The notes under the pieces are model-generated. The model was given only the letters and a program-made list of their open reading frames with translations. It ran no database searches and was not told the DNA's origin. DNA of 64,000 bases from Alphaproteobacteria bacterium. GTDB lineage: Bacteria > Pseudomonadota > Alphaproteobacteria > Micropepsales > Micropepsaceae. A program made the translations under genes and the position numbers. Shown in pieces: positions 17,033-26,036 of the stretch. The stretch is taken from assembly GCA_015654635.1 (NCBI GenBank), contig JAATGP010000033.1:1-64000 (forward strand), given 5' to 3'. Position 1 is the stretch's first letter. Every line of letters starts with the position of its first letter.

Positions 17033-18379
17033 CTAAGCCTGCGCCGCGGCAAACCCGTCCGCCACAATATCAAAGGCGCGATACAGCTCATCCTCAGTGA
17101 TGGTGAGCGGGGGACATAGCGTGATGACCGTACCGCCGCCGATCTTGAAACTGAGTCCGCGCTCCAAACAGCGATATAACATCGCATCCGCCAGCTCGGC
17201 GCTTTCGACTTCGATACCGAAATAGAGCCCGGTGCCGCGCACGGCCCGCACAGCGGAATGGCCTGCCAATTTTTCCGAGAGCACAGCGAGCGCTTCTGCG
17301 CCCAGCGTTGCCGCCTTACCAACGAGATTGTCATCTTCCACCACCGCGATGGTCGCCAGTGCCGCGGCGCAGCCAACCGAAGATTTCTCATGCGTGTAAT
17401 GGCCGATAGCGCGATCTTGCAGAACATCGAGATTCTCGCGTGCAATCAGCGCCGCCAGCGGAAAGACGCCACCGCCCAACCCCTTGCCGATCACCAGCAT
17501 GTCGGGGACGACACCGGTTTGTTCCGTCACGAACATCGTGCCGCTCCGCCCCAAACCGCTGGGAATTTCGTCAAAAATCAACAAAGCGCCATGGCGGTCG
17601 CAGCTTTCGCGCACCCGCTGCCAGAAACCGGGCGGCGGCGCCTCCACCGTCGTCCAGCGCATCGGCTCGGCGATAACGGCGCTGACATCCCCCTGAACAG
17701 CCAAGACGTAATCGATATAATCGGCAAGACGCATGGGAGCGTCGGCATCATCGCCGAAAAAGCGGCGAGCCATAGAGGGTGGTGGCACATGCTCCGTGCC
17801 AGGAAGCAAAGGCCCTACCCCGCGCCGGAACTGTGCCTCGCCGCCAATGGAAATCGCATCCAACGAGGCGCCATGAAAGGAATCCCACATCGAGACGGTC
17901 TTATGCCGACCGGTGACATGACGGGCGAGCTTAAGTGCCATGCCGATCGCGGTGGTGCCGCCAGGTGCAAAGAGCACTTTGTTGAGATCGCCTGGTGCCA
18001 AGCTGGCCAATTTTTTGGCCAAATCGATCGCCACGCGATTGGTATAGCGGCGCGGGCAAAAGGGGAGCGTTTGCAGCTGTTGCTGGATTGCATCAACCAC
18101 ACGAGGGTGGCCATAGCCCAACTGGTGCGCGGCATTGCCATGGAAATCCATGATCCGACGACCAGCGGTGTTGATCAGGTAAATGCCTTCGGCGCGCTCG
18201 ATGACATCGAGGCAAGGCGTCGACAAGGATTGGTGCAGAAACCAGCGCGAATCCTCGTCGAGCAAGGTGCGGGTCTCGTCATCGACATGCTCGCTGAGCC
18301 ACACAGCATGGTTCGGGCTGAGGTTGACATCCCCCTCCTGGAATTCGGCGAAACGGTCGGGGTGTTTGTTTTTGGTCAT
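17033..18379 (-). CDS. pbfA: PbfA-like (R)-1-hydroxy-2-aminoethylphosphonate ammonia-lyase
   Basis: 448-residue PLP enzyme of the class III aminotransferase fold. Landmarks are IYLINTAGRRIMDFHGNAAH, LFAPGGTTAIGMALKLAR, the PLP Asp region LLIFDEIPSGLGRSG, and the Schiff-base Lys in VIGKGLGGGVFPLAALIA. The DEIPSGLGRSG variant, in place of DEVQTGFGRTG, and the tight association with phnX and an aminoethylphosphonate transporter are typical of PbfA. PbfA eliminates ammonia from (R)-1-hydroxy-2-aminoethylphosphonate to give phosphonoacetaldehyde, the PhnX substrate. The alternative is a true aminoethylphosphonate transaminase of class III, which would explain the absence of phnW. It lies 76 bp after phnX. 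Confidence 0.7.
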   Translation of the reverse strand: MTKNKHPDRFAEFQEGDVNLSPNHAVWLSEHVDDETRTLLDEDSRWFLHQSLSTPCLDVIERAEGIYLINTAGRRIMDFHGNAAHQLGYGHPRVVDAIQQQLQTLPFCPRRYTNRVAIDLAKKLASLAPGDLNKVLFAPGGTTAIGMALKLARHVTGRHKTVSMWDSFHGASLDAISIGGEAQFRRGVGPLLPGTEHVPPPSMARRFFGDDADAPMRLADYIDYVLAVQGDVSAVIAEPMRWTTVEAPPPGFWQRVRESCDRHGALLIFDEIPSGLGRSGTMFVTEQTGVVPDMLVIGKGLGGGVFPLAALIARENLDVLQDRAIGHYTHEKSSVGCAAALATIAVVEDDNLVGKAATLGAEALAVLSEKLAGHSAVRAVRGTGLYFGIEVESAELADAMLYRCLERGLSFKIGGGTVITLCPPLTITEDELYRAFDIVADGFAAAQA

Positions 18380-18455
18380 GATTGCATTATTCCACGGTAC
18401 GGAACGCTAGCGCAGGTTCGCCGCGTCCCTAAAAGGCGGTCTGAGGCGATTACAA

Positions 18456-19283
18456 TCAGGGTCTGGCCCCGGCGCGCAAACGCGCTGCAATATGAATCAA
18501 TACACCAAGGCAATCCGCCACGGTATCAACCACGTAATGGGCGCCAGCCGCTTCGAGCACATGCCGAGACTGGGCGATGCGCAACGCCCGCTCCTCCGCG
18601 CCCAAATCCGCCAACTCCGCTTCCGAAAGCCCCACACCATTACCAGATGCAGCAAGACCGATGGTCCAAGCACCTGCGGTAAGACCTTCACCAATGCCGG
18701 AGGCGGCATCGTCAATCTTCACAATGTGACACATAGGCCAAACACCCAATTCGAGAGCGCTGCGATACATCATCAACGGGCTGGGGCGTCCCTGCAACGT
18801 ATCGCCAGCGCAAGTCACAAGATCCGGCAGATAGTCCTGTGCCGCTGCGCGCTGGCGCACAGCATCCATCATGGGTCGCGTATAGCCAGTGGTCGAGGCA
18901 ATCTTCAGCCCTTTGGCGCGCAAAGTCCGCACCAGCGTATCGGCACCCGCAATCAACGCCGCAGCGTCGGCGGCGGCTTCGGTAATCACGCCTTCAAGGT
19001 TTTTATAGAGTCGCTCGACATCGCCGTCGTCGGACGGGCTGCCCTTGTGGACGAGCCAAGCCTCGGCAACGACCGGACGTGCCAGGAGGGCGCGAACATG
19101 ATCTTTTTTCGCGAGCCCCATATCGGCCCGCAGATCGCACTCTGCAATGCTGAGCCCTTCCAGCGCGAAGGCTTTGGCGAGAGCCAGGACCGGCGCCTTG
19201 CAGCCGAAATCGACCATGGTGCCAGCCCAATCGAACACCACCATGGCCAAGGGCGACAAATCCATACCAGCCTCTTCCGTCAT
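18456..19283 (-). CDS. phnX: Phosphonoacetaldehyde hydrolase (phosphonatase)
   Basis: 275-residue HAD-family enzyme that cleaves the C-P bond of phosphonoacetaldehyde to acetaldehyde and phosphate in the cytoplasm. VVFDWAGTMVDFG contains the nucleophile Asp with the Ala-Gly-Thr pattern characteristic of PhnX. MGLAKKDHVRALL carries the Schiff-base Lys of the cap domain. STTGYTRPMMD and VKIDDAASGIGEG are HAD motifs II-IV. The ATG at 19283 overlaps the permease stop by four bases (ATGA), showing translational coupling; a second start at 19265 is possible. Full length. Confidence 0.93.
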   Translation of the reverse strand: MTEEAGMDLSPLAMVVFDWAGTMVDFGCKAPVLALAKAFALEGLSIAECDLRADMGLAKKDHVRALLARPVVAEAWLVHKGSPSDDGDVERLYKNLEGVITEAAADAAALIAGADTLVRTLRAKGLKIASTTGYTRPMMDAVRQRAAAQDYLPDLVTCAGDTLQGRPSPLMMYRSALELGVWPMCHIVKIDDAASGIGEGLTAGAWTIGLAASGNGVGLSEAELADLGAEERALRIAQSRHVLEAAGAHYVVDTVADCLGVLIHIAARLRAGARP

Positions 19284-20959
19284 GACACAGCCTCAACAAG
19301 AAATGTGGGCGCGCGATTGCCAACGACGCGATGGCCGTGCGCAAAAAACCATTGCCCAGCGAGGCGAACGGCGAGATTGACGTAGAATATCATCATACCC
19401 ATGGCGGCGGCGGCGGCGAGATCACCGGCATCGTCCATCGCCAGCACTGCAATGGAAGCGAGTTTGAAGCCCGGAGGATAGAGGAACATCACCACCGACA
19501 CCGTCGTCATGGCATTGACGAAAAGATAAAGTGCAATCTCCAGCAGCACCGGCGCCGACATCGGCACCACCACACGCAAGAGCACGCTGAGCCCGTTGCG
19601 ACCGAGCATCTGGGCGGCGGCTTCCAACTCGCTGTCGATAGCTTTCACCGCGCCGACAGCGCTCAAATGCGCCACCGTGTAATAATGGGTGACGTTGGCG
19701 ATCAACAAAATCGCGACGGTGCCATAAAGACCGCGCAAAGGATTGGCGGGATCATCGAAGAACAAGACATAAGCAAGGCCCAGCGCCAAGCCTGGAACCG
19801 CTGCTGGCAACAGTGCCAAGCGCGAAAATAGACCGCGAAAAAACGCGCCAGCCTTGCAGCGCTCACTGACATAGGCACCCGCGAAGGCGAAGCCCGTTCC
19901 ACAGATTGCCGTCATCGACGCCAAGAGCGCCGAATTGCCCACCGCGGCCCAGCCGCCACCGTCGTAGCGGTCCAGCGCGTAATTCGTCCAGGTCAAGGAA
20001 AGATCATAGGGCCACAGCCGCACCAAAGCGACGAGTTGACAAACCACCAACATCAGAACGATGGCGGCGGCCGTGCCATAACACACTATGCCCGCAAGGC
20101 GGTCCCGCATCGGGCTTGGCTGCGGGCGTAATGGACGCGTCTTGGCCGACATCACCGCGGCGTGGCGCTTGGCGGCGGCGCGTTCAATCACAATGGCCAG
20201 AAGACTAGGGATCATCAACAAAATGGCGGCAACGGCGCCAAGCTCGAAATTCTGCTGCCCTAGAACCTGCTTGTAGATGACAATCGCGAGAACATCGAAA
20301 TTGTCACCAATCACCTTGGGCGCACCAATATCGGTAATGGTGATGGCGAATACCACCAGCGCCGCCGAGACAAGGCCATGGCGCGCGCCGGGTAACGTGA
20401 TGGTGAAGAATTTCCGCCAACCGCTCGCCCCCAAAAGCGTTGCTTGCTCATAGAGCCTGGCATCGGCTGCGCGCAGTGCCGTGCGCAAGATGATCACGGC
20501 ATGAGGCAGTGCGGCTATCACGTCTGCGAGCAAGACACCCGGCAAACCATAGACTGTCCTGCCGCCGAGAAATGGAGCAAACAGACCTTGACGGCCGAAA
20601 AGATAGATCAACACCAAGGCCGGTAGCAGCGAAGGAACGAGAAGTGGAAGGGAAGCCGCAGCAGCCAGCATCCCCTTGCCGGGCAATACGGTCCGTTCCA
20701 AACCGTAGGCAAAAATGAAAGCCAGCGGCAGAACGACAAGTACAACGCCGCTGCCCAAGATTGCCGTGTTACTCAGGGCGCGCAGCAAACCCGGCGTGGC
20801 GGCATAGGCCGCATAATGGGCGATGGTGAGACTGCCATCTGGCGTCAATACCGAATGAAGGAATAACACGCCGACCGGAAAGGCCAACGCAATCGCTGCC
20901 AAGAGGCAAAACAGCAGCGCAATCACAGTCGTTGGTAAAATGTTCAGCCGCGCAATCAT
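19280..20959 (-). CDS. phnU: Aminoethylphosphonate ABC transporter, double permease
   Basis: 559 residues containing two copies of the MetI-like permease domain in one chain. The first EAA-type loop is around DVIAALPHAVIILRTALRAAD, followed by YEQATLLGASGWRKFFTITLP. The second is around IDSELEAAAQMLGRNGLSVL, followed by VVVPMSAPVL. About twelve membrane helices are visible. This fused organisation is that of the putative 2-aminoethylphosphonate transporter permease (PhnU2 type), distinct from PhnE. Start and stop overlap the ATPase gene and phnX by four bases each. Import of aminoethylphosphonate or its hydroxylated form is inferred from family and context. Confidence 0.85.
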   Translation of the reverse strand: MIARLNILPTTVIALLFCLLAAIALAFPVGVLFLHSVLTPDGSLTIAHYAAYAATPGLLRALSNTAILGSGVVLVVLPLAFIFAYGLERTVLPGKGMLAAAASLPLLVPSLLPALVLIYLFGRQGLFAPFLGGRTVYGLPGVLLADVIAALPHAVIILRTALRAADARLYEQATLLGASGWRKFFTITLPGARHGLVSAALVVFAITITDIGAPKVIGDNFDVLAIVIYKQVLGQQNFELGAVAAILLMIPSLLAIVIERAAAKRHAAVMSAKTRPLRPQPSPMRDRLAGIVCYGTAAAIVLMLVVCQLVALVRLWPYDLSLTWTNYALDRYDGGGWAAVGNSALLASMTAICGTGFAFAGAYVSERCKAGAFFRGLFSRLALLPAAVPGLALGLAYVLFFDDPANPLRGLYGTVAILLIANVTHYYTVAHLSAVGAVKAIDSELEAAAQMLGRNGLSVLLRVVVPMSAPVLLEIALYLFVNAMTTVSVVMFLYPPGFKLASIAVLAMDDAGDLAAAAAMGMMIFYVNLAVRLAGQWFFAHGHRVVGNRAPTFLVEAVS

Positions 20960-22065
20960 AGCGTTCCGGCGGCGAAGAGATGCAGATGGGCGGCGGGAAG
21001 AAAGGCCTCGATATGCGTCTGCGCTTGAAGCGCCATGCCGCGATGCAAAGGCAGATCGAGCGCAATAGCTGTGCCGCTTTCTTCGTGCACCCCGTCAAGG
21101 CGCATCGAAGCGCCGAGAAATTCCCGCCCTAAGATGCGCAGCGGCAAGATGATACCAGCGCCCGCACCGGGCCCGGTCAAAGCAATATTTTCCGGCCGGA
21201 TACCGAGTTCGACCGCAGTGCCCTTAGGAAGGCTCGCCGTATCGAGCGCCAGTGCCGTCCCGGATGGCAGCACAACCGCGCCAACACCCGCGACCGTAGC
21301 GGGAAGGAAATTCATGCGGCCGACAAAGCCTGCCACAAAGCGGTTGGCGGGATGGCAATAAAGCTCAAAGGGGGTGCCCAGTTGTTCGATCCAGCCCGAC
21401 TGCATCACCGCGATACGATCCGCGATGGCCAGCGCTTCGGCCTGATCATGCGTTACCATCACCACAGTGATCCCGAGCCGCTTTTGCAGAGTTTGCAATT
21501 CCCCACGCAACTGAAGCCGCAATTGCGCATCCAAAGCCGACAAAGGTTCATCCAGGAGAAGGACCGAAGGTTCGGGCGCCAAAGCGCGGGCGATGGCGAC
21601 GCGCTGCTGCTGTCCGCCTGACAATTCATTCGGCTTGCGCCGACCAAATCCCGTCAGCCCAACCAAGTCCAGCAGCGCGTTGACCTTACGGTGGCGCTCA
21701 CTGCGGCTTAGACGACGGCTAAGACCATAAGCAATGTTGTCCTCAACACGAAGATTGGGAAACAAGGCATAGGATTGGAAAACCAGCCCCATGTGACGCG
21801 CCGCGGCTGGCTGTTGCGTGATGTCTTGGCCGTCGCAGAGAATGGCGCCAGCGTCAGCCGTTTCGAGACCGCAGAGCACCCGCAGCAAAGTGGTCTTGCC
21901 ACAACCGGAGGGGCCCACAAGACAGGTAAAACTCCCCCGCGGTACGTCCAGATCGATACGGCGCAGAACGGCAACTCGGTCAAACTGTTTGGCAATGCCG
22001 CGCAAGCGAAGGAACGGCGCCACTTCGGCACAGCCTTCTGTCGCGATTTGTGTGGACAGGGTCAC
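20956..22065 (-). CDS. phnT: Aminoethylphosphonate ABC transporter, ATP-binding subunit
   Basis: About 369 residues. The ABC domain has Walker A GPSGCGKTT, the Q-loop FQSYALFPNLRVEDNIAYGL, signature NELSGGQQQRVAIARAL and Walker B VLLLDEPLSALD. A C-terminal TOBE/OB domain follows, as in PotA- and FbpC-type importers. GTG at 22065 is chosen because it overlaps the upstream stop (GTGA); the frame is open further upstream, but only inside the binding-protein gene. It belongs to the PhnT2 group by context, serving the double permease and the lipoprotein next door. Confidence 0.88.
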   Translation of the reverse strand: MTLSTQIATEGCAEVAPFLRLRGIAKQFDRVAVLRRIDLDVPRGSFTCLVGPSGCGKTTLLRVLCGLETADAGAILCDGQDITQQPAAARHMGLVFQSYALFPNLRVEDNIAYGLSRRLSRSERHRKVNALLDLVGLTGFGRRKPNELSGGQQQRVAIARALAPEPSVLLLDEPLSALDAQLRLQLRGELQTLQKRLGITVVMVTHDQAEALAIADRIAVMQSGWIEQLGTPFELYCHPANRFVAGFVGRMNFLPATVAGVGAVVLPSGTALALDTASLPKGTAVELGIRPENIALTGPGAGAGIILPLRILGREFLGASMRLDGVHEESGTAIALDLPLHRGMALQAQTHIEAFLPAAHLHLFAAGTL

Positions 22066-23099
22066 GGTGTTGCGGCCTTTGTGGCGGCATAACGCTTGGT
22101 CCACTCTGCGATAATACGCGTACGATTGCGCGCCAACCACTGCAAATCAACGTTGGCAAGACGCGACGACAAATCGGTCGGAAGATTGGGCACCGGCGCG
22201 GCGAGTTTGCGTACAGCGATCACGGCAAAGCTCTTAGCATAGACGCCCATTGCCTCTGGCGACATTGCCCAATCGAGAAAGGCCTCGGCTGCCGCGCGGT
22301 GCGTGGTGCCTGCGATGATGGCAGAGGATTCGATATCCCAGCCGACGCCTTCCTTCGGAATGACGATATCGATGGGCGCGCCTTCGCTCTTGGTTTTGGC
22401 GGCTCGGAAATCAAAGGCGATACCGATGGGAATTTCGCCACGCGCCGCATCTTTGCAGGGCTTGGAACCGGAATGAACATATTGCGCGATGTTCTGATGC
22501 AGCCGGTCCATATAGGCCCAGCCTTTGGCCTCGCCCCACATTTGCAGCCAAGCCGAGACCGTCAAAAGCCCTGTGCCGGAAGAGCCTGGATCGGGCATCG
22601 CAATCATGCCGCGATAGATCGGCTTGATGAGATCGTCCCAAGTCTGTGGCACGGGGACATGCCGTTTGGCGATCTCCACGGTGTTGACGCAGATCGCCGT
22701 CGACCACAGGGCTTCACCACTCCAATGCGGCGGTGTGCGGCTGTCATTGAAGCGAGGATCGCGCCCCGCCGCCCCTCTCGGCGGATAAGCGGCAAGCATT
22801 TTCTTGTCGTCGAGTTGGATCAAAGACGTTGCCGCCAGCGCGAAGACAACATCGGCCTGAGGCGCTTTCTTTTCCGCCAGCAATTTGGCGGTGACGACGC
22901 CGGTGGAATCGCGCACCCAAACAAGATCGATCTCCGGATGGGCTTTTTTGAACGAGGCTTCGTAAGCCGGCAACTGATCGGCTTCAGCCGCCGTGTAGAC
23001 GACCAGGCGCTGTTTTTCTTTGCTGCAACCGACAAGCCCCAAACAGAGTGCCGCGGCAATACTGCAAGCCAATATTCTATAGGCCGATATATGCACCAT
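22062..23099 (-). CDS. phnS: Aminoethylphosphonate-binding lipoprotein
   Basis: 345 residues with a lipoprotein signal (LCLGLVGCSKEK, Cys about residue 25). The fold of iron/AEP-type periplasmic binding proteins follows: RLVVYTAAEADQLPAYEASF, LVWVRDSTGVVTAKLLAEK, PDPGSSGTGLLTVSAW. PhnS2-type proteins share this pattern with FbpA-like proteins. ATG at 23099 is preceded by GGGGGTGG; an earlier ATG (23123) would disturb the signal peptide. It feeds the double permease and ATPase encoded immediately downstream with four-base overlaps. The ligand is inferred from phnX and pbfA in the same operon. Confidence 0.85.
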   Translation of the reverse strand: MVHISAYRILACSIAAALCLGLVGCSKEKQRLVVYTAAEADQLPAYEASFKKAHPEIDLVWVRDSTGVVTAKLLAEKKAPQADVVFALAATSLIQLDDKKMLAAYPPRGAAGRDPRFNDSRTPPHWSGEALWSTAICVNTVEIAKRHVPVPQTWDDLIKPIYRGMIAMPDPGSSGTGLLTVSAWLQMWGEAKGWAYMDRLHQNIAQYVHSGSKPCKDAARGEIPIGIAFDFRAAKTKSEGAPIDIVIPKEGVGWDIESSAIIAGTTHRAAAEAFLDWAMSPEAMGVYAKSFAVIAVRKLAAPVPNLPTDLSSRLANVDLQWLARNRTRIIAEWTKRYAATKAATP

Positions 23100-23155
23100 C
23101 TGACACCACCCCCGACACAACACTCATACCCATAGCGGGCAGCGCCTGCGGCCAC

Positions 23156-23917
23156 TTAGTTCGATGGCGTCGCGATTTTTATGTCCACGCCATCCATGAC
23201 TTTCCGCAATTCAGCGCCCGGATCGGCATCCGTGATCAACACGTGAATGTCTTTGAAATCCAAGGTCCGGATCAGGCCATGGCGTTCGAATTTGGTAGAA
23301 TCGACAAGCACCACGACCTTGCGTGCCAAAGGCGCGATAGCGCGCTTCAACTCGGCTTCGGGAAGAAAGTAATCGAGCAGTCCGCGCTTTGCTTCAATGG
23401 CACCGATTGAGAAGAAGGCAATCTCGGGCGTGAAGCGCTGCATGAAGGCCTGGGTTTCCGCGCCGAAGCAGGAGCAATAATTGTCGAAAATCTCACCACC
23501 GGCGAAATAGACGCGTGCGTTGTTGCGCCCGGTCATCTCGCGCGCGACCTCAATAGCATTGGTGATGATTGTGAGATTGCGAGCCTTTAAGGCCTTGGCC
23601 AGCCAATAGGTCGACGAGCCGCAATCGATCAGCAAGGTCATACCGTCCGTGACCATCTCTGCGGCCTTCAGCCCGATAATACGCTTGAGGGCGCCGTTTT
23701 CGTTGATGCGCTGATGATAGGCGGCTTCGAAGACATTATCCGGCAGGCGCACGCCACCATGAACCTTGCGCACCCGGCCGCTGCTTTCGAGGGCGCGCAC
23801 ATCCCGGCGAATGGTCTCTTCCGAGACGGCGAAGCGCAACGCCAGTTCGGTAATCGAACAGGATGAATTCACTTCTAATAGTTCGAGGATCTCGTGCAGA
23901 CGGCTGCTCTGATTCAT
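23156..23917 (-). CDS. DeoR/GlpR-family transcriptional regulator of the AEP operon
   Basis: Starts MNQSSRLHEILELLEVNSSC. The winged helix is ITELALRFAVSEETIRRDVRALESSG, followed by the sugar-phosphate-sensor (RpiA-like) domain with IDCGSSTYWLAKAL, YFAGGEIFDNYCSCFGAETQ and VVVLVDSTKFERHGL. This domain usually binds a phosphorylated metabolite. It lies 57 bp ahead of phnS in the same direction, so it is likely the first gene of the operon and its local regulator. An alternative start at 23980 adds 21 non-conserved residues; neither start has a clear ribosome site. The gap to phnF (23981-24185) holds the presumed promoter and a single ATGACAA (24080-24086), a weak half Pho-box. Confidence 0.82.
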   Translation of the reverse strand: MNQSSRLHEILELLEVNSSCSITELALRFAVSEETIRRDVRALESSGRVRKVHGGVRLPDNVFEAAYHQRINENGALKRIIGLKAAEMVTDGMTLLIDCGSSTYWLAKALKARNLTIITNAIEVAREMTGRNNARVYFAGGEIFDNYCSCFGAETQAFMQRFTPEIAFFSIGAIEAKRGLLDYFLPEAELKRAIAPLARKVVVLVDSTKFERHGLIRTLDFKDIHVLITDADPGAELRKVMDGVDIKIATPSN

Positions 23918-24185
23918 TTGCTTGGGGCACTTGTTGAAGGATGCCAGCTCAGTCTGCTCAGATTCTATGGAAAACGACATGGGTGGGTGGCTTTGTAATG
24001 GGTGTCTGTTCTGGTCGTCGCAGGCCGCTGCCCGGATGAAACGAGCCGCTGCCTCGCCTCAAGGCCGTAACCGAAAACGATGACAATTGTGCGATACCGT
24101 GTTGGTACGTGCCCGATTTTGCGGAAAAACCGCAACATCCGTCCCAAATATTCGTAATTATCTCACACGCGCCCCGTAAGGGCAG

Positions 24186-24911
24186 CTATTCCGGCTCGAC
24201 CACGACTTCGATGCGGCCGCCAGCAAAAGCGGTCTCAACGGCCTGCAAGGGCAAACCCGCCAGATCGGCATCGACACCGGCGGAATGCAGCACCGAACCC
24301 GGCTCCCCGATTTGTAGCAATCGACTCTCCATCGCGGTGGCGAGACGGGCATGCAGGCGGGTGTTGAGGCGCTGGTACTGCGAGATCCCATAAGTCTTTA
24401 AGGTCGCGCTGATCGAGCCAGCATGGGCGGTAAGCCGCTCGGGAAAACCCGGAAATCGCTCCACCGGTAGATAATGGGTCGAGATCGAAACCGGCACTTC
24501 ACCCGCCACGCTCAAAATCCGGATGCACCAGACCTTGGCATCGGACCTCAACCCAATCGACGGCGCGAATTCGGCGGTGGTGACTGTCGCATCGAGCACC
24601 GTGTTGGAACTCTCCAGCCCACTCTTGGCCAAGTTGGTGCGAAAGGAGACGTGGCGGCCAACCGGATAAGGAATGCGCTGCGCAGTGACAAAGGTGCCCC
24701 GTCCCTGCTCCACCGAGACGCGACCCTGACTGGCCAAAAATCGATAAGCCTGCAGCACCGTATGGCGATTGACGCCATAACGGCTGGAAAGCTGTTGCGC
24801 GGTTGGCAGTGCATCCCCCGCTTTGCAGGTGCCGCAATCAATCTCATCGGCGAGATCATCCGCGATGCGTTTCCACACCGGCTCAACAGATTTCACATTA
24901 TCGTCGCCCAA
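24186..24911 (-). CDS. phnF: PhnF, GntR/HutC-family repressor of C-P lyase genes
   Basis: 241 residues: a GntR winged helix (PVWKRIADDLADEIDCGTCKAG, LSSRYGVNRHTVLQAYRFLASQGRVSVEQGRGTFV) and a UTRA/HutC effector domain ending in a beta-strand (GRIEVVVEPE). It is divergent from phnG, the usual PhnF position. TTG at 24911 gives the full frame but overlaps the first palindrome upstream. GTG at 24896 is the alternative, so the start is uncertain and the message may be nearly leaderless. It should bind the two GGT-ACC palindromes in the 64-bp gap and repress both directions. Confidence 0.88.
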   Translation of the reverse strand: MGDDNVKSVEPVWKRIADDLADEIDCGTCKAGDALPTAQQLSSRYGVNRHTVLQAYRFLASQGRVSVEQGRGTFVTAQRIPYPVGRHVSFRTNLAKSGLESSNTVLDATVTTAEFAPSIGLRSDAKVWCIRILSVAGEVPVSISTHYLPVERFPGFPERLTAHAGSISATLKTYGISQYQRLNTRLHARLATAMESRLLQIGEPGSVLHSAGVDADLAGLPLQAVETAFAGGRIEVVVEPE

Positions 24912-24960
24912 TAGGTCTAGACCTTACCGCATGATTGATGCGATAGGTATAGACCTATTC
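24911..24960. promoter_or_regulatory. Two PhnF-type operators between phnF and phnG
   Basis: The first is the perfect palindrome AGGTCTAGACCT (24913-24924). The second is ATAGGTATAGACCTAT (24943-24958), with arms ATAGGT and ACCTAT. Their centres are 32 bp apart, about three helical turns, so two dimers would sit on one DNA face. The GGT-TAGA-ACC pattern agrees with the operator known for mycobacterial PhnF (TGGTATAGACCA). The second site ends just before the phnG ribosome site AGGAGG (24961-24966). Confidence 0.7.
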
Positions 24961-24975
24961 AGGAGGGCGCGCCAG

Positions 24976-25425
24976 ATGGAACCAGGCCGCACATATCACC
25001 GCAAAGATTGGATGCGCATTCTGGCGCGCGCCAAAATCAGCGATATCGCGACTTTGTTGCAGAAATTACCGCCCCTCCCCACCGATGAGCTGCTACGCCC
25101 CGCCGAGACCGGCACGGTCATGGTCGAAGGCCGCGCAGGCGGCAGCGGTGCGCGTTTCAACCTTGGGGAGGCCACCGTCACCCGCTGCGTCGTGCGAATT
25201 GGCGACCATCTTGGCTTTTCTTATGCGCTGGGGCGCGACCGCGAACAGGCCCGTCTCGCCGCCAAGCTGGATGCCCTACTGCAAGACGAAAGTCGAAGGG
25301 AGGAATTGCTTGGGGTCGTCGTGGCACCGCTGGCCTGCGCCCAAGAGGAGGCGCGCACGCTGGCTTCGCGCAAAGCCGCTGCCACCAAAGTCGATTTCTT
25401 CACCCTGGTCCGAGGGGAGGAGTGA
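24976..25425 (+). CDS. phnG: C-P lyase core subunit PhnG
   Basis: 149 residues. GRTYHRKDWMRILARAK and the alanine-rich ARMRVGR-like block (RPAETGTVMVEGRAGGSGAR, FNLGEATVTRCVV) are the PhnG signature. PhnG joins PhnH, PhnI and PhnJ in the membrane-independent (GHIJ)2 complex that transfers ribose-triphosphate onto phosphonates and breaks the C-P bond. ATG at 24976 is fixed by AGGAGG nine bases upstream. It opens the seven-gene operon phnGHIJKLM. The stop overlaps the phnH start. Confidence 0.92.
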   Translation: MEPGRTYHRKDWMRILARAKISDIATLLQKLPPLPTDELLRPAETGTVMVEGRAGGSGARFNLGEATVTRCVVRIGDHLGFSYALGRDREQARLAAKLDALLQDESRREELLGVVVAPLACAQEEARTLASRKAAATKVDFFTLVRGEE

Positions 25426-26036
25426 TGCGCGATCCAGCAACGCGCGATCCTGGGCGCGGCTTTGCCGCCCCCATCTTCGATAGCCAAGCAACCTACCGCA
25501 AACTGCAAGATGCTTTGGCGCGCCCCGGCCTGATTCAAAACCTGGATCGCGATGGCTTCGCTGCTGTTGAAGGCTTGCCGCTGGCCGCGGCAGCAATACT
25601 TCTCACCCTGGCCGATTACACCACACCGGTTTGGCTGCCGCGTGGCAGCGAGCATCCCGCCGCGGCTTGGCTTGGCTTTCACAGCGGTGCGAAGGCAACC
25701 GCAATACCGCTTGAGGCGAGCTTTGCCTTTCTCGCCAAGGGCGCTGAGCCCTTGTTGCGGGACTTCGCGGCTGGCGACGAATGCTATCCTGACCGCTCGG
25801 CCACTGTGCTGCTGGAATGCAGCGACTTTTTCAACGGACCACGCATTCGTTTGCACGGACCGGGCATTCGCACATCGGTCGATATCGCCCCATCAGGATT
25901 GCGGCCGGGCTTCTGGCAGGAAGTCGAGACCAATGCGGAGCGCTTTCCGCTCGGCGTCGATCTGTTTTTCGTGGTGGGAGCCAAGATCATGGGCCTACCA
26001 CGCACCACGCAAATCACCGTGGTGGAGACGCTCTGA
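25425..26036 (+). CDS. phnH: C-P lyase core subunit PhnH
   Basis: 203 residues starting MRDPATRDPGRGFAAPIFDSQATYRK. The conserved PhnH blocks are FRKLQDALARPG-like at the N-terminus, LADYTTPVWLP and FLAKGAEPLLRDFAAGDECYPDRSAT. The C-terminal PGIRTSVDIAPSGL and FPLGVDLFFV match the dimerisation core. ATG at 25425 overlaps the phnG stop (TGATG), with GGGGAGGAG upstream; GTG at 25422 is an alternative. A non-catalytic structural subunit of the C-P lyase core. Confidence 0.9.
   Translation: MRDPATRDPGRGFAAPIFDSQATYRKLQDALARPGLIQNLDRDGFAAVEGLPLAAAAILLTLADYTTPVWLPRGSEHPAAAWLGFHSGAKATAIPLEASFAFLAKGAEPLLRDFAAGDECYPDRSATVLLECSDFFNGPRIRLHGPGIRTSVDIAPSGLRPGFWQEVETNAERFPLGVDLFFVVGAKIMGLPRTTQITVVETL

Noticed and set aside
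17258..18682. 474-codon plus-strand frame opposite pbfA
   Set aside because: Antisense to a conserved PLP enzyme; composition (His/Arg/Gln-rich) typical of shadow frames.
24080..24086. Pho box before the DeoR gene
   Set aside because: Only one half-site (TTGTCAT on the minus strand); the expected second half matches at 3 of 7 positions or fewer.
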